DNA of 64,000 nucleotides, taken from positions 1,178,001-1,242,000 of the forward strand of contig NZ_CP038438.1 of assembly GCF_004683905.1 (NCBI RefSeq), in the 5' to 3' direction. A program made the position numbers and the translations under genes. Below are positions 44,616 to 55,126 of this stretch, one piece after another. The DNA comes from Pseudomonas fluorescens. Its GTDB lineage: Bacteria > Pseudomonadota > Gammaproteobacteria > Pseudomonadales > Pseudomonadaceae. Below the pieces are notes generated by a model that searched no databases, had not been told where the DNA came from, and saw nothing but the letters and a program-made list of their open reading frames with translations. The first letter of the stretch is position 1; each line of letters opens with the position of its first letter.

Positions 44616-46906
44616 CCCCCGAGCAAATGCGCGACGCCTCGCTGCTGGAGCTGTTCAGCCTGGAAGCCGAAGCCCAGACACAGGTGCTCAGCAGCGGGCT
44701 GCTGGCGCTGGAGCGCAACCCGACTCAGGCCGACTATCTGGAATCGTGCATGCGTGCGGCGCACTCGCTCAAGGGCGCGGCGCGGATCGTCGGCATCGAC
44801 AGCGGCGTCAGCGTCGCCCATGTGATGGAAGATTGCCTGGTCAGCGCGCAGGAGGGGCGGCTGTTGCTGCGTCCCGAGCACATCGATGCGTTGTTGCAGG
44901 GCACCGATCTGTTGATGCGCATCGCCACGCCGGCCAATGCTCCGCAAGCGCCGGACATCGAAGCGTATGTGGCGTTGATGGGACTCCTGCTCGACCCTTC
45001 GGCAGCGCCCGCAGTGGCGCCGCTGCCCATGGCCGAATTGCAGATGCAGGCGCCGCCGCCTGCGCCTGCACCGATTGAAACCCCGGCGCAAGTGATCGAG
45101 ACACCGCTGGAAACCTCCGACCCGGCACCGCGCAAGAACAAGCGCACCACCGAGGGCGGCGAGCGCGTGTTGCGGGTCACCGCCGAACGCCTGAACAGCC
45201 TGCTCGACTTGTCGAGTAAATCGCTGGTCGAAACCCAGCGCCTCAAACCGCATCTGGCGACCATGCAGCGCCTCAGGCGCATGCAGAATAATGGCCTACG
45301 GGCACTGGAAAGCCTCAACGTGCATCTCAAGGAACATGCGCTGAGCCTTGAGGCCCAGGAAGCCCTTGAAGATGCGCGGCGCTTGCTGGCCGAGTCTCAG
45401 CAATTACTCGCGGAAAAGAACGCCGAGCTCGACGAGTTCGCCTGGCAAGCCAGCCAGCGCGCCCAAGTGCTCTACGACACCGCGCTGGCCTGCCGCATGC
45501 GCCCGTTTGCCGACGTGCTCACCGGTCAGGTGCGCATGGTTCGAGACCTGGGGCGCAGCCTCGGCAAACAGGTGCGGCTGGAGATCGAAGGCGAGAAGAC
45601 CCAGGTCGATCGCGACGTGCTGGAAAAGCTCGAAGCGCCGCTGACTCATTTGCTGCGCAACGCGGTCGATCACGGCATCGAAACCCCGGAACAACGCTTG
45701 CTCAAGGGTAAGTCCGAAGAAGGCCTGATCCGCCTGCGTGCCTCGCATCAGGCCGGTTTGCTGGTGCTGGAATTGAGCGATGATGGCAATGGCGTCGATC
45801 TGGAAAAGGTCCGCCGCAGCATCGTTGAACGCCAATTGTCACCGGCAGAAACTGCCGCGCAGTTGAGCGAAGAAGAACTGCTGACCTTCCTGTTCTTGCC
45901 GGGTTTCAGCCTGCGCGACACGGTGACCGAAGTGTCCGGGCGTGGCGTCGGCCTCGACGCGGTGCAGCACATGGTCCGGCAACTGCGCGGCGCGGTGGTG
46001 CTGGAGCAGACGGCGGGCGAGGGCAGCCGCTTTCACCTGGAAGTGCCGCTGACCCTGTCGGTGGTGCGCAGTCTGGTGGTCGAAGTCGGCGAGGAGGCTT
46101 ATGCGTTTCCGCTGGCGCATATCGAACGCATGTGCGATCTGGAGCCACAGGACATCGTGCAGATCGAGGGCCGTCAGCATTTCTGGCACGAAGGTCGGCA
46201 TGTCGGGCTGGTCGCGGCCAGTCAGTTGCTGAATCGTCCGGCCAGTCAGAGCAGCGGCGAAACCCTCAAGGTCGTGGTGATTCGCGAGCGTGACGCGATC
46301 TACGGGGTGGCGGTCGAGCGGTTTGTCGGCGAGCGCACGCTGGTGGTGCTGCCGCTGGATGAGCGACTGGGCAAGGTTCAGGATATTTCCGCCGGGGCGC
46401 TGCTCGACGACGGTTCGGTGGTGCTGATCGTCGATGTCGAAGACATGCTGCGCTCGGTGGACAAACTGCTCAACACCGGGCGTCTGGAGCGTATTGCTCG
46501 CCATGGCAATCAGGCCGCCGAAGTGGCGCGCAAACGGATTCTGGTGGTCGATGACTCGCTGACCGTGCGCGAGTTGCAACGCAAGTTGCTGCTCAATCGC
46601 GGCTATGACGTGGCGGTCGCGGTGGACGGCATGGACGGCTGGAACGCGCTGCGTTCGGAGGACTTCGATTTGCTGATCACCGACATCGACATGCCGCGCA
46701 TGGATGGCATCGAACTGGTCACCCTGTTGCGCCGCGACAACCGCCTGCAATCGCTGCCGGTGATGGTGGTCTCGTACAAGGATCGTGAAGAGGACCGGCG
46801 TCGTGGACTGGACGCTGGCGCCGACTATTATTTAGCCAAGGCCAGTTTTCATGACGACGCCCTGCTTGATGCAGTGGTTGAGCTCATTGGAGGAGCGCGG
46901 GCATGA
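44612..46906 (+). CDS. wspE: Hybrid CheA-type kinase WspE with receiver
   Basis: The 764-aa kinase has an Hpt domain with phospho-acceptor H51 in [14 protein letters not shown], a Pro/Ala linker, dimerisation, an HATPase ([30 protein letters not shown]), a CheW domain and a C-terminal receiver ([33 protein letters not shown]). It phosphorylates WspR and WspF. A four-base overlap with wspF. Confidence 0.95.
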   Translation: MTPEQMRDASLLELFSLEAEAQTQVLSSGLLALERNPTQADYLESCMRAAHSLKGAARIVGIDSGVSVAHVMEDCLVSAQEGRLLLRPEHIDALLQGTDLLMRIATPANAPQAPDIEAYVALMGLLLDPSAAPAVAPLPMAELQMQAPPPAPAPIETPAQVIETPLETSDPAPRKNKRTTEGGERVLRVTAERLNSLLDLSSKSLVETQRLKPHLATMQRLRRMQNNGLRALESLNVHLKEHALSLEAQEALEDARRLLAESQQLLAEKNAELDEFAWQASQRAQVLYDTALACRMRPFADVLTGQVRMVRDLGRSLGKQVRLEIEGEKTQVDRDVLEKLEAPLTHLLRNAVDHGIETPEQRLLKGKSEEGLIRLRASHQAGLLVLELSDDGNGVDLEKVRRSIVERQLSPAETAAQLSEEELLTFLFLPGFSLRDTVTEVSGRGVGLDAVQHMVRQLRGAVVLEQTAGEGSRFHLEVPLTLSVVRSLVVEVGEEAYAFPLAHIERMCDLEPQDIVQIEGRQHFWHEGRHVGLVAASQLLNRPASQSSGETLKVVVIRERDAIYGVAVERFVGERTLVVLPLDERLGKVQDISAGALLDDGSVVLIVDVEDMLRSVDKLLNTGRLERIARHGNQAAEVARKRILVVDDSLTVRELQRKLLLNRGYDVAVAVDGMDGWNALRSEDFDLLITDIDMPRMDGIELVTLLRRDNRLQSLPVMVVSYKDREEDRRRGLDAGADYYLAKASFHDDALLDAVVELIGGARA

Positions 46907-47913
46907 AAATCGCAATCGTCAACGACATGCCCCTGGCGGTGGAGGCTTTGCGCCGCGCGCTGGCCTTCGAGCCGGCGCATCAGGTGGTCTGGGTCGCCAA
47001 CAACGGCGCCGAGGCGGTGCGGTTGTGCGCCGAAAACACCCCGGATCTGATCCTGATGGACCTGATCATGCCGGTCATGGATGGCGTCGAGGCCACGCGA
47101 CGGATCATGGCCGAAACCCCGTGCGCGATCGTTATCGTCACGGTCGACCGCCAGCAGAACGTACACCGGGTCTTCGAGGCCATGGGCCACGGCGCGCTGG
47201 ACGTGGTCGACACCCCGGCCATTGGTGCGGGGAACGCGCAGGAAGCGGCAGCGCCGTTGCTGCGCAAGATCCTCAACATCGGCTGGCTGATCGGCGAGAA
47301 AACCCCGCGCTCGCGCCCGGTGCCGACGCCCCACCGCAGTTCGGCGTCGTGCAAGCGGCTGGTGGCGATCGGCTCGTCTGCCGGCGGACCGGCCGCGCTG
47401 GAAGTGCTGCTCAAGGGCCTGCCACGCCATTTCTCGGCCGCCATCGTGCTGGTGCAGCACGTGGATCAGGTGTTTGCCGCGGGCATGGCCGAATGGCTGG
47501 CCAGCGCCAGTGGCCTCGATGTACGCCTGGCCCGCGAGGGCGAGCCACCGCAGGCCGGCGCGGTGCTGCTGGCCGGCACCAACCACCATATCCGTTTATT
47601 GAAAAACGGCACGCTGGCCTACACCGCCGAGCCGGTCAACGAGATCTACCGGCCTTCGATCGACGTGTTTTTCGAAAGTGTCGCCAGCTATTGGAACGGC
47701 GATGCCGTCGGGGTTTTATTGACCGGGATGGGACGCGACGGGGCGCAAGGGCTTAAGCTCATGCGCCAGCAGGGTTATCTGACCATCGCGCAGGACCAGC
47801 AAAGCAGTGCGGTGTACGGCATGCCCAAGGCAGCAGCGGCGATCGATGCGGCCGTCGAAATCCGTCCACTGGAAAAGATAGCGCCACGATTGCTGGAGGT
47901 ATTCCCCAAATGA
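46903..47913 (+). CDS. wspF: CheB-type methylesterase WspF
   Basis: The 336-aa product demethylates WspA and restrains the pathway; loss gives wrinkly, high-c-di-GMP cells in Pseudomonas. The receiver (1-125) has D53 in [13 protein letters not shown]. The esterase (about 145-330) has Ser in [15 protein letters not shown], His in [15 protein letters not shown] and Asp in [16 protein letters not shown]. All key residues are present, so the brake looks functional. Confidence 0.95.
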   Translation: MKIAIVNDMPLAVEALRRALAFEPAHQVVWVANNGAEAVRLCAENTPDLILMDLIMPVMDGVEATRRIMAETPCAIVIVTVDRQQNVHRVFEAMGHGALDVVDTPAIGAGNAQEAAAPLLRKILNIGWLIGEKTPRSRPVPTPHRSSASCKRLVAIGSSAGGPAALEVLLKGLPRHFSAAIVLVQHVDQVFAAGMAEWLASASGLDVRLAREGEPPQAGAVLLAGTNHHIRLLKNGTLAYTAEPVNEIYRPSIDVFFESVASYWNGDAVGVLLTGMGRDGAQGLKLMRQQGYLTIAQDQQSSAVYGMPKAAAAIDAAVEIRPLEKIAPRLLEVFPK

Positions 47914-47961
47914 ACAGGCTATTCCGCAATCCTGGCCCCCGCAGTACTCAGGTGACCGCCC

Positions 47962-48963
47962 ATGAATGATTTACAGATCGACGACATTAAAACCGACGAA
48001 AACGCCGCCATGGTGTTGTTGGTGGACGATCAGGCGATGATCGGCGAAGCCGTGCGCCGTGGGCTGTCGAATGAAGAGAACATCGACTTCCACTTCTGCT
48101 CCGATCCGCACCAGGCCATCGCCCAGGCGGTGCGGATCAAGCCGACGGTGATTCTGCAGGACCTGGTGATGCCCGGCCTCGACGGCCTGAGTCTGGTGCG
48201 CGAATACCGCAATCATCCGGCGACCAAGGACATCCCGATCATCGTCCTGTCGACCAAGGAAGACCCGCTGATCAAGAGCGCGGCGTTCTCGGCCGGGGCC
48301 AACGACTATCTGGTGAAACTGCCGGACACCATCGAGCTGGTGGCGCGCATCCGCTATCACTCGCGCTCCTACATGACCCTGCTGCAGCGCGATGCGGCTT
48401 ACCGTGCGTTGCGCGTCAGCCAGCAGCAGTTGCTCGACACCAACCTGGTGCTGCAACGGCTGATGAACTCCGATGGGCTGACCGGGCTGTCCAACCGCCG
48501 GCACTTCGACGAGTACCTGGAGCTGGAATGGCGCCGCTCGCTGCGCGACCAGAGCCAGTTGTCGTTGCTGATGATCGACGTCGATTACTTCAAGTCCTAC
48601 AACGACAGCTTCGGCCACGTTGAAGGCGATGAGGCGCTGCGCAAGGTCGCCACGGCGATCCGCGACGCCAGCGCCCGACCGTCGGACCTGCCGGCACGCT
48701 ACGGCGGTGAAGAGTTCGCGCTGGTGCTGCCGAACACCTCGCCAGGCGGCGCGCGGCTGGTGGCGGAGAAACTGCGCCAGACCGTGGCGGCGCTGAAGAT
48801 TCCGCACAACACCCCGGGCGACGGGGCGAGCCTGACCATCAGCATCGGTCTGGCGACCATGGTGCCGCAGGCGGGCAGCGATTGCCGGCTGCTGATTTCG
48901 GCGGCGGATCGTGGGTTGTACCTGGCCAAGAACAATGGCCGTAATCAGGTCGGAATCGAATAA
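47962..48963 (+). CDS. wspR: Diguanylate cyclase response regulator WspR
   Basis: The 333-aa output protein of Wsp makes c-di-GMP from two GTP. The receiver has D67 in [14 protein letters not shown]. The coiled linker leads to a GGDEF domain with [20 protein letters not shown], the active site [13 protein letters not shown] and an inhibitory-site RxxD (RPSD) five residues earlier. wspF ends 48 bases upstream, and AGGTGA precedes the ATG. Confidence 0.96.
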   Translation: MNDLQIDDIKTDENAAMVLLVDDQAMIGEAVRRGLSNEENIDFHFCSDPHQAIAQAVRIKPTVILQDLVMPGLDGLSLVREYRNHPATKDIPIIVLSTKEDPLIKSAAFSAGANDYLVKLPDTIELVARIRYHSRSYMTLLQRDAAYRALRVSQQQLLDTNLVLQRLMNSDGLTGLSNRRHFDEYLELEWRRSLRDQSQLSLLMIDVDYFKSYNDSFGHVEGDEALRKVATAIRDASARPSDLPARYGGEEFALVLPNTSPGGARLVAEKLRQTVAALKIPHNTPGDGASLTISIGLATMVPQAGSDCRLLISAADRGLYLAKNNGRNQVGIE

Positions 48964-48967
48964 ACGC

Positions 48968-49323
48968 TTACCCTCACCCCAGCCCTCTCCCAAAGGGAGA
49001 GGGGGCCGACCGAGGTGTCTAGCACTGTACATCGACCTGATCGACCGAGTCGATTATGGATCTTCAAGCTTGGCACTTCTGTATTCAGCAAAGCCCTTTC
49101 ACGTCGGCGTACCTCTCAAATATCCCCCGATCGGTCTCCTCTCCCAAAGGGAGAGGGGGCCGACCGAGGTGTCTAGCACTGTACATCGACCTGATCGACC
49201 GAGTCGATTATGGATCTTCAAGCTTGGCACTTCCGTATTCAGCAAAGCCCTTTCACGTCGGCGTACCTCTCAAATATCCCCCGATCGGTCCCCTCTACCT
49301 CTGGGAGAGGGTTAGGGTGAGGG
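48968..49323. repeat. Tandem 154-bp duplication with CCCTCTCCC hairpins, wspR-prfB gap
   Basis: The 464-base gap holds two nearly identical units of period 154 (GGGGGCCGACC at 49001 and 49155), each carrying GTCTAGCACTGTACATCGAC and ATGGATCTTCAAGCTTGGCA. They differ by only a few bases. CTCTCCCAAAGGGAGAGGG-type hairpins flank each unit. Short Met-led frames inside lack a ribosome-binding site and look non-coding. Confidence 0.85.
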
Positions 49324-49427
49324 CAAAGGGTTTAATGATCCCCACACCCGCCAGACGGGCTGCCGTGACAGCGTGATTACGTTATACTCGCCGGCTTTCA
49401 AAAGTTCGCCAACGAGTGCTGCCCGTC

Positions 49428-50523
49428 ATGGAAATCAACCCGATCCTGAACACCATCAAGGACCTGTCCGAGCGCTCCGAAACTATTCGGGGGTATCTTT
49501 GACTACGATCAAAAGCATGAGCGTCTGATCGAAGTCAATCGCGAGCTTGAAGATCCTGCAGTCTGGAACAAACCTGAATACGCCCAGGAACTGGGCCGCG
49601 AGCGAGCATCGCTGGCGCAGATCGTCGACACCCTGGATGAGCTGTCCAGTGGTCTGGCCGATTCCCGCGAGCTGCTCGACATGGCCGTTGAAGAAAACGA
49701 CGAAGGCGCGGTAAACGACGTCGTTGAACTGCTTCAAGGGCTTGAAGAGTCACTGGCCAAGCTTGAATTCCGCCGCATGTTCAGCCACGAGATGGACCCG
49801 AACAACGCCTACCTGGACATCCAGGCCGGCTCCGGCGGCACCGAGGCCCAGGACTGGGCCAACATCCTGCTGCGCATGTACCTGCGCTGGGCGGACAAAC
49901 GCGGTTTCGACGCGACCATCATGGAACTGTCGGCCGGTGAAGTCGCCGGTATCAAAGGCGCGACCGTGCACATCAAGGGCGAATACGCCTTTGGCTGGCT
50001 GCGTACCGAGATCGGCGTGCATCGCTTGGTGCGCAAGAGCCCGTTCGACTCCGGCAACCGTCGCCACACCTCGTTCTCTGCGGTTTTCGTCTCGCCAGAG
50101 ATCGACGACAAGGTCGAAATCGAAATCAACCCGGCAGACCTGCGGATCGACACCTATCGTTCCTCCGGTGCCGGTGGTCAGCACGTAAACACCACCGACT
50201 CGGCCGTACGTATTACTCACGTACCGACCAACACCGTGGTCAGCTGCCAGAACGAGCGTTCCCAGCACGCCAACAAGGACACCGCCATGAAAATGCTGCG
50301 GGCCAAGTTGTACGAGCAGGAAATGCAGAAGCGCAACGCCGCTTCCCAGGCGCTGGAAGACACCAAGTCGGACATCGGCTGGGGTCACCAGATCCGTTCG
50401 TACGTGCTCGACGCGTCGCGGATCAAGGACCTGCGCACTAACATTGAACGCAGCGACTGCGACAAGGTGCTCGACGGCGACATCGATGAATACCTGGAAG
50501 CCAGCCTGAAGTCGGGGCTGTAA
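49428..50523 (+). CDS. prfB: Peptide chain release factor 2, with programmed +1 frameshift
   Basis: RF2 ends translation at UGA and UAA. Frame zero gives 24 codons ending GYL and then an in-frame TGA (49500-49502). The site GGGGGTATCTTTGAC is the known RF2 signal: a Shine-Dalgarno-like GGGGG, CTT slippage and UGA-C. After the +1 shift, translation continues at GAC (49501) to give 364 aa. [13 protein letters not shown] (stop-codon recognition) and [16 protein letters not shown] (GGQ catalytic loop) are intact. The frameshift makes RF2 autoregulated. Confidence 0.97.
49491..49503 (+). promoter_or_regulatory. prfB: RF2 +1 recoding site
   Basis: GGGGTATCTTTGA, with the CTT slippery codon, internal TGA at 49500-49502 and a G-rich Shine-Dalgarno-like stretch just upstream. 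Low RF2 favours the shift. Confidence 0.95.
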
Positions 50524-50559
50524 AAGACGCACGCAGGGTCGCTGATGCAACGCGATCCC

Positions 50560-50604
50560 TGTAGGAGCCAGCCCTGCTGGCGATTCCCTGGCCGCCAGGC
50601 CCGG
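50560..50604. repeat. Partial REP-like element between prfB and lysS
   Basis: CTGTAGGAGCCAGCCCTGCT, a single REP-like half followed by GGCGATTCCCTGGCCGCCAGG, which can fold back. No inverted partner of the standard type is nearby. Confidence 0.6.
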
Positions 50605-50635
50605 GGGCAACGAACCTGATGGAATATCTGAAGAC

Positions 50636-52138
50636 ATGAGCGACCAACAACTCGACCCGCAAGCCCTGCAACAGGAAGAAAACTCCCTGATCGCCCTGCG
50701 CAAGGAAAAGCTGGCTGCCGAGCGCGCCAAGGGCAACGCCTTCCCGAACGACTTCCGCCGCGAAAACTACTGCGAAGATCTGCAGAAGAAATACGCGGAC
50801 AAGACCAAGGAAGAGCTGGCCGAGGCTGCAATCCCGGTCAAGGTTGCCGGTCGCATCATGCTCAACCGTGGCTCGTTCATGGTGATCCAGGACATGACCG
50901 GTCGCATCCAGGTTTACGTCAACCGTAAAACCCTGTCCGAAGACACCCTGGCCGCCGTCAAGACCTGGGACATGGGCGACATCATTGCCGCCGAAGGCAC
51001 CTTGGCGCGTTCCGGCAAGGGCGACCTGTACGTCGAAATGACCAACGTGCGCCTGCTGACCAAGTCGCTGCGCCCGCTGCCGGACAAGCACCACGGCCTG
51101 ACCGACACCGAACAGCGCTACCGTCAGCGTTACGTTGACCTGATCGTCAACGAAGACGTGCGCCAGACGTTCCGCGTGCGTTCGCAAGTGATCGCGCACA
51201 TCCGCAGCTTCCTGATGAAGCGCGACTTCCTCGAAGTCGAGACGCCGATGCTGCAGACCATTCCTGGCGGCGCCGCAGCCAAGCCGTTCGAAACCCACCA
51301 CAATGCGCTGGACATGGAAATGTTCCTGCGTATCGCGCCTGAGCTGTACCTCAAGCGTCTGGTGGTTGGCGGTTTCGAAAAAGTGTTCGAGATCAACCGC
51401 AACTTCCGTAACGAAGGCGTTTCGACGCGTCACAACCCTGAATTCACCATGTTGGAGTTCTACCAGGCTTACGCCGACTACGAAGACAATATGGACCTGA
51501 CCGAAGAACTGTTCCGTGAACTGGCGCAGCTGGTTCTGGGCAGCACCGACGTGCCGTACGGCGACAAGGTGTTCCACTTCGGCGAGCCGTTTGCCCGTCT
51601 GTCGGTGTTCGACTCGATCCTCAAGTACAACCCTGAGCTGACCGCCGATGACCTGAACGACATCGACAAGGCCCGCGCCATCGCCAAGAAGGCCGGCGCC
51701 AAGGTGCTGGGCTTCGAAGGTCTGGGCAAGCTGCAGGTGATGATTTTCGAAGAACTGGTCGAGCACAAGCTGGAGCAGCCGCACTTCATCACCCAGTACC
51801 CGTTCGAAGTGTCGCCGCTGGCCCGTCGTAACGACGAGAACCCGAACGTTACCGACCGTTTCGAGCTGTTCATCGGCGGCCGTGAAATCGCCAACGCCTA
51901 TTCCGAGTTGAACGACGCGGAAGACCAGGCCGAGCGCTTCATGGCGCAGGTGGCCGACAAGGACGCCGGCGACGACGAAGCCATGCACTACGACGCCGAT
52001 TTCGTGCGCGCGCTGGAGTACGGCATGCCGCCAACGGCCGGTGAAGGTATCGGCATCGACCGTCTGGTGATGTTGCTGACCAACTCGCCATCGATCCGCG
52101 ATGTGATCCTGTTCCCGCACATGCGACCGCAAGCGTAA
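50636..52138 (+). CDS. lysS: Lysyl-tRNA synthetase (class II)
   Basis: The 500-aa enzyme charges tRNA-Lys. It has an N-terminal OB-fold (about 60-170), class II motif 1 around [20 protein letters not shown], motif 2 [20 protein letters not shown] and motif 3 [20 protein letters not shown]. prfB-lysS is a conserved pairing. A strong terminator follows. Confidence 0.97.
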   Translation: MSDQQLDPQALQQEENSLIALRKEKLAAERAKGNAFPNDFRRENYCEDLQKKYADKTKEELAEAAIPVKVAGRIMLNRGSFMVIQDMTGRIQVYVNRKTLSEDTLAAVKTWDMGDIIAAEGTLARSGKGDLYVEMTNVRLLTKSLRPLPDKHHGLTDTEQRYRQRYVDLIVNEDVRQTFRVRSQVIAHIRSFLMKRDFLEVETPMLQTIPGGAAAKPFETHHNALDMEMFLRIAPELYLKRLVVGGFEKVFEINRNFRNEGVSTRHNPEFTMLEFYQAYADYEDNMDLTEELFRELAQLVLGSTDVPYGDKVFHFGEPFARLSVFDSILKYNPELTADDLNDIDKARAIAKKAGAKVLGFEGLGKLQVMIFEELVEHKLEQPHFITQYPFEVSPLARRNDENPNVTDRFELFIGGREIANAYSELNDAEDQAERFMAQVADKDAGDDEAMHYDADFVRALEYGMPPTAGEGIGIDRLVMLLTNSPSIRDVILFPHMRPQA

Positions 52139-52149
52139 ACGTTTCAGTT

Positions 52150-52179
52150 AAAAAGCCGCCTAAAACAGGCGGCTTTTTA
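52150..52179 (+). terminator. Intrinsic terminator after lysS
   Basis: An AAAAGCCGCC / GGCGGCTTTTT stem with a TAAAACA loop and T-run. Confidence 0.92.
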
Positions 52180-52243
52180 TTGCCTGTCTGGTACAAATGT
52201 ATCAATTGGTTAATTTTGCAATAGCAGAGGAAGTCCAGTCGTG

Positions 52244-52957
52244 ATGGTTGCAATCGCTCAAGAAGGTGCAGCGGGTATCGCCACTGCGGTCGCTGAAAGT
52301 GTTCAGTACCAGGGCCGCAAGGCCAGCCGACAGGGCAGTGAGCAGCGTCGACAGGACATTCTCGACGCGGCGATGCGCATTGTCGTGCGTGACGGCGTGC
52401 GCGCCGTGCGCCACCGTGCGGTGGCGGCCGAGGCCGGTGTGCCACTGTCGGCCACTACTTATTACTTCAAGGATATCGATGACCTGCTCACCGATACCTT
52501 CGCCCAATACGTCGAACGCAGCGCGGCCTACATGGCCAAGCTGTGGATCAACAACGAAGGCCTGCTGCGCGAGATGGTCGTCAGTGGTGACGGCAGCCCC
52601 GAGTCGCGCTCGCAACTGGCGGACGACATCGCGCGGCTGATGGCCGACTATGTGCACCGGCAACTGGTCAATCGCCGCGAACACCTGATGGCCGAGCAGG
52701 CGTTCCGCCAGGAAGCGCTGCTCAACCCGCGGCTGGCGGATCTGGTGCGCTCGCATCAGCAGATTCTGCTGCAAGGCACCTGCCAGTTGTTCCAGGTGCT
52801 GGGCTCGCGTGAACCGCAGCAGGATGCCAAGGTGTTGACGGCGATTATCGGACGGATGGAATATCAGGGCCTGCTCAACGACGCCGAGCCTTTGGCCGAA
52901 CAGGACATGCTCGGGATTCTGACGCGGTACATGCATCTGGTCCTCGCCTCGGTCTGA
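52244..52957 (+). CDS. TetR-family transcriptional regulator
   Basis: The 237-aa product has a TetR helix-turn-helix near residues 35-80 (RRQDILDAAMRIVVRDGVRA; AVAAEAGVPLSATTYYFKDI) and a ligand-binding helical domain. The ATG at 52244 or the GTG just before it (52241) could start translation; AGGAAG precedes both. An A/T-rich stretch TATCAATTGGTTAATTTTGC upstream is a plausible operator. The target genes are unknown. Confidence 0.88.
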   Translation: MVAIAQEGAAGIATAVAESVQYQGRKASRQGSEQRRQDILDAAMRIVVRDGVRAVRHRAVAAEAGVPLSATTYYFKDIDDLLTDTFAQYVERSAAYMAKLWINNEGLLREMVVSGDGSPESRSQLADDIARLMADYVHRQLVNRREHLMAEQAFRQEALLNPRLADLVRSHQQILLQGTCQLFQVLGSREPQQDAKVLTAIIGRMEYQGLLNDAEPLAEQDMLGILTRYMHLVLASV

Positions 52958-52974
52958 CAGCTGATGGAAATCCC

Positions 52975-53065
52975 CTGTGGGAGCGGGCTTGCTCGCGAAG
53001 GCGGTATCACATTCAACGCTTCAGTTGACTGACCCACCGCCTTCGCGAGCAAGCCCGCTCCCACA
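52975..53065. repeat. REP pair (REPIN)
   Basis: CTGTGGGAGCGGGCTTGCTC and inverted TTCGCGAGCAAGCCCGCTCC, between the TetR gene and the lipoprotein gene. Confidence 0.92.
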
Positions 53066-53115
53066 AGGGGACTGAGCCGATCATCAGGGCGGGATATGTT
53101 CATAGGGAGTATTGA

Positions 53116-53673
53116 ATGAAAGCCTGGCGTGGCGTGCTGATCGCCTTGTCGTTCCTGCTGCTCAGTGGCTGTCTGGTGACCTTCAAGGACCCGCTGCCTG
53201 CCAGTGACCCGGCGCCCAAGGGCCTGCTGGGCACGTGGTCGAGCACCAATGCCTGGGGCGAGCCGATGAACCTTGAACTGACCCGCGTCGGCAATGATCG
53301 CTATCAGGCCATCACCTGGTTCAAGGCCCGGCCTCACGAGCGTGAGGCGTACCCGTTCACCGTGTCGCGCCATGGCAGTCGCTGGTACCTGTCGGCGAAA
53401 GTGCCGGCGCGTTACGGTGGGCAATACACCATCGCCGGTTTCGAACTCACCGACAAACACGAGCTGGTGGTGTACAACCTCGACCTCGAACAGATCAATC
53501 AGGCGATCAAACAGCAAGCCCTCGACGGCAAGGCTTTCCAGACCGAGGACGATGGCGACGGCGTGCAAGTCGACAGTAGCCTCGACAAGGTCTTTGCTTA
53601 CCTCGACGATCCGGCCAATTCCGATGTATTCGTCGAGGCCGCGCGCTATCAGCGCCAGGCCCGCGCCAAATAA
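53116..53673 (+). CDS. Predicted lipoprotein, 185 aa
   Basis: A signal peptide ends with the lipobox LLLSGC (Cys19). The residues after it lack Asp at +2 (LVT), so sorting to the outer membrane is likely. The mature part (GLLGTWSSTNAWGEPMNLEL; AYPFTVSRHGSRWYLSAKVP) looks like a lipocalin-like or beta-rich domain, but no family is certain. The downstream QEGLA gene is 24 bases away and probably co-transcribed. Confidence 0.75.
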   Translation: MKAWRGVLIALSFLLLSGCLVTFKDPLPASDPAPKGLLGTWSSTNAWGEPMNLELTRVGNDRYQAITWFKARPHEREAYPFTVSRHGSRWYLSAKVPARYGGQYTIAGFELTDKHELVVYNLDLEQINQAIKQQALDGKAFQTEDDGDGVQVDSSLDKVFAYLDDPANSDVFVEAARYQRQARAK

Positions 53674-53697
53674 TTCAGTTTTCTACAGGAGTTTCGG

Positions 53698-54975
53698 GTG
53701 GACGATTACCAGCAGACGATACGCACGCTGTCCGATCGCATTGTGCTGGCGCAGACGCCGATCCGCGTGCTCGATGCGGTGAAGTGGGACGAGAACATCC
53801 GCAAGGGCTTTCTCAAGGCCAAGGGCAAGGAAATGCCGGCGGTGGATCGCGACTACTACCTCAATCGGCCGCTGTCCTTCGATTCGAGCAAGGTCAAACT
53901 GGAATTCCAGAACATCGAGCGCGACATCACCCGCCAGCTCGGCCAGTTCAACCCGGTCGGGCAGATCATGCGGCGCATGTGCAAGGAATACCGCATGGTG
54001 GTGCGCATGCTCGAAGCGCGCGGCACCGAGGATTTCGGCCTGATCTCCCAGGAACTCTACGGCGCCGCCTCCGATGCGTTCCACGCCGGCGACCCGACCC
54101 TGGCCGACCTCGGCCTGATGATGTCCGACTACCTGAACAACATTGATGGCCGTGGCGACCTGAAGGACGAACCGAAGATCCTCACCGCCAAGGATGCCGT
54201 GCACCTGCTGCAAACCCGGTTGAACAAGGTGTTCGGCGAGGCCGAGGAAACCATCCGCGTGTTCGAGTCCGACGGCATCGTCGCCGACGCGGCGGCAGGC
54301 GCCGACTACATCAAGATCCGCACTGACGCGCTGTTCAACGACCGCGACGTGCGTGCACTGGAAGTCCACGAAGGTCTGGTGCACGTCGGCACCACGCTCA
54401 ATGGCTTGAACCAGCCGATCTGCACCTTCCTGTCCAAAGGCCCACCCTCGTCGACGGTGACCCAGGAAGGCCTGGCGATCCTGATGGAAATCATCACCTT
54501 CGCCTCCTACCCAAGCCGTCTGCGCAAACTGACCAACCGCACCCGCGCCATTCACATGGTCGAGGAGGGCGCGGACTTTTTGCAGGTGTTCGAGTTCTTC
54601 CGCGAGCAGGGCTTTGAAATGGCCGAAAGCTACGGCAACGCCAGCCGGGTGTTCCGTGGTTCGACCCCGACCGGTCTGCCATTCACCAAAGACTTGTCCT
54701 ATCTCAAGGGCTTTATCATGGTTTACAACTACATTCAGTTGGCCGTGCGTAAAGGCAAGCTTGAGCAGGTACCGCTGCTGTTCTGCGGCAAGACCACCCT
54801 GGAAGACATGCGTACCCTGCGTCAGTTGGTCGATGAAGGTCTGGTGGTGCCGCCGAAATATCTGCCGGAACAGTTCCGTGACATGAACGCGCTGTCGGCG
54901 TGGATGTGCTTCTCCAACTTCCTTAATCACTTGAGCCTGGACCGGATCGAGGCGGATTACTCCAATATCCTCTGA
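53698..54975 (+). CDS. DUF1704/QEGLA-motif protein, zincin-like
   Basis: The 425-aa product belongs to the DUF1704 family named in databases as flavohemoglobin expression-modulating QEGLA motif protein. It has an HExxH pair HEGLVH (224-229) and, about 30 residues later, TQEGLAILME (255-264), in the order of zinc metallopeptidases. The animal members of DUF1704 (MATCAP) are tubulin carboxypeptidases, to my knowledge. The start is GTG (53698) with AGGAG upstream. A bacterial substrate is not known. Confidence 0.85.
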   Translation: MDDYQQTIRTLSDRIVLAQTPIRVLDAVKWDENIRKGFLKAKGKEMPAVDRDYYLNRPLSFDSSKVKLEFQNIERDITRQLGQFNPVGQIMRRMCKEYRMVVRMLEARGTEDFGLISQELYGAASDAFHAGDPTLADLGLMMSDYLNNIDGRGDLKDEPKILTAKDAVHLLQTRLNKVFGEAEETIRVFESDGIVADAAAGADYIKIRTDALFNDRDVRALEVHEGLVHVGTTLNGLNQPICTFLSKGPPSSTVTQEGLAILMEIITFASYPSRLRKLTNRTRAIHMVEEGADFLQVFEFFREQGFEMAESYGNASRVFRGSTPTGLPFTKDLSYLKGFIMVYNYIQLAVRKGKLEQVPLLFCGKTTLEDMRTLRQLVDEGLVVPPKYLPEQFRDMNALSAWMCFSNFLNHLSLDRIEADYSNIL

Positions 54976-54992
54976 ACCACACACAAACCCCT

Positions 54993-55083
54993 TGTAGGAG
55001 TGAGCCTGCTCGCGATAGCAGTGTGTCAATCAACATAAATATCGACTGGCACACCGCTATCGCGAGCAGGCTCACTCCTACAG
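54993..55083. repeat. REP pair, CTCACTCCTACAG variant
   Basis: TGTAGGAGTGAGCCTGCTCG and inverted TATCGCGAGCAGGCTCACTC, about 50 bases apart. Confidence 0.92.
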
Positions 55084-55126
55084 TTTTTGACTGTATTCCA
55101 ATTCGAATTCTGCGAGGTTTCACCGG

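Noticed and set aside
48964..49427. Small genes inside the 154-bp repeats
   Set aside because: The frames are duplicated with the DNA, lack ribosome-binding sites and include hairpin sequence; nothing suggests translation.
49500..49502. In-frame TGA in prfB as a sequencing error or pseudogene
   Set aside because: The surrounding bases match the RF2 programmed frameshift signal and the rest of RF2 is intact.
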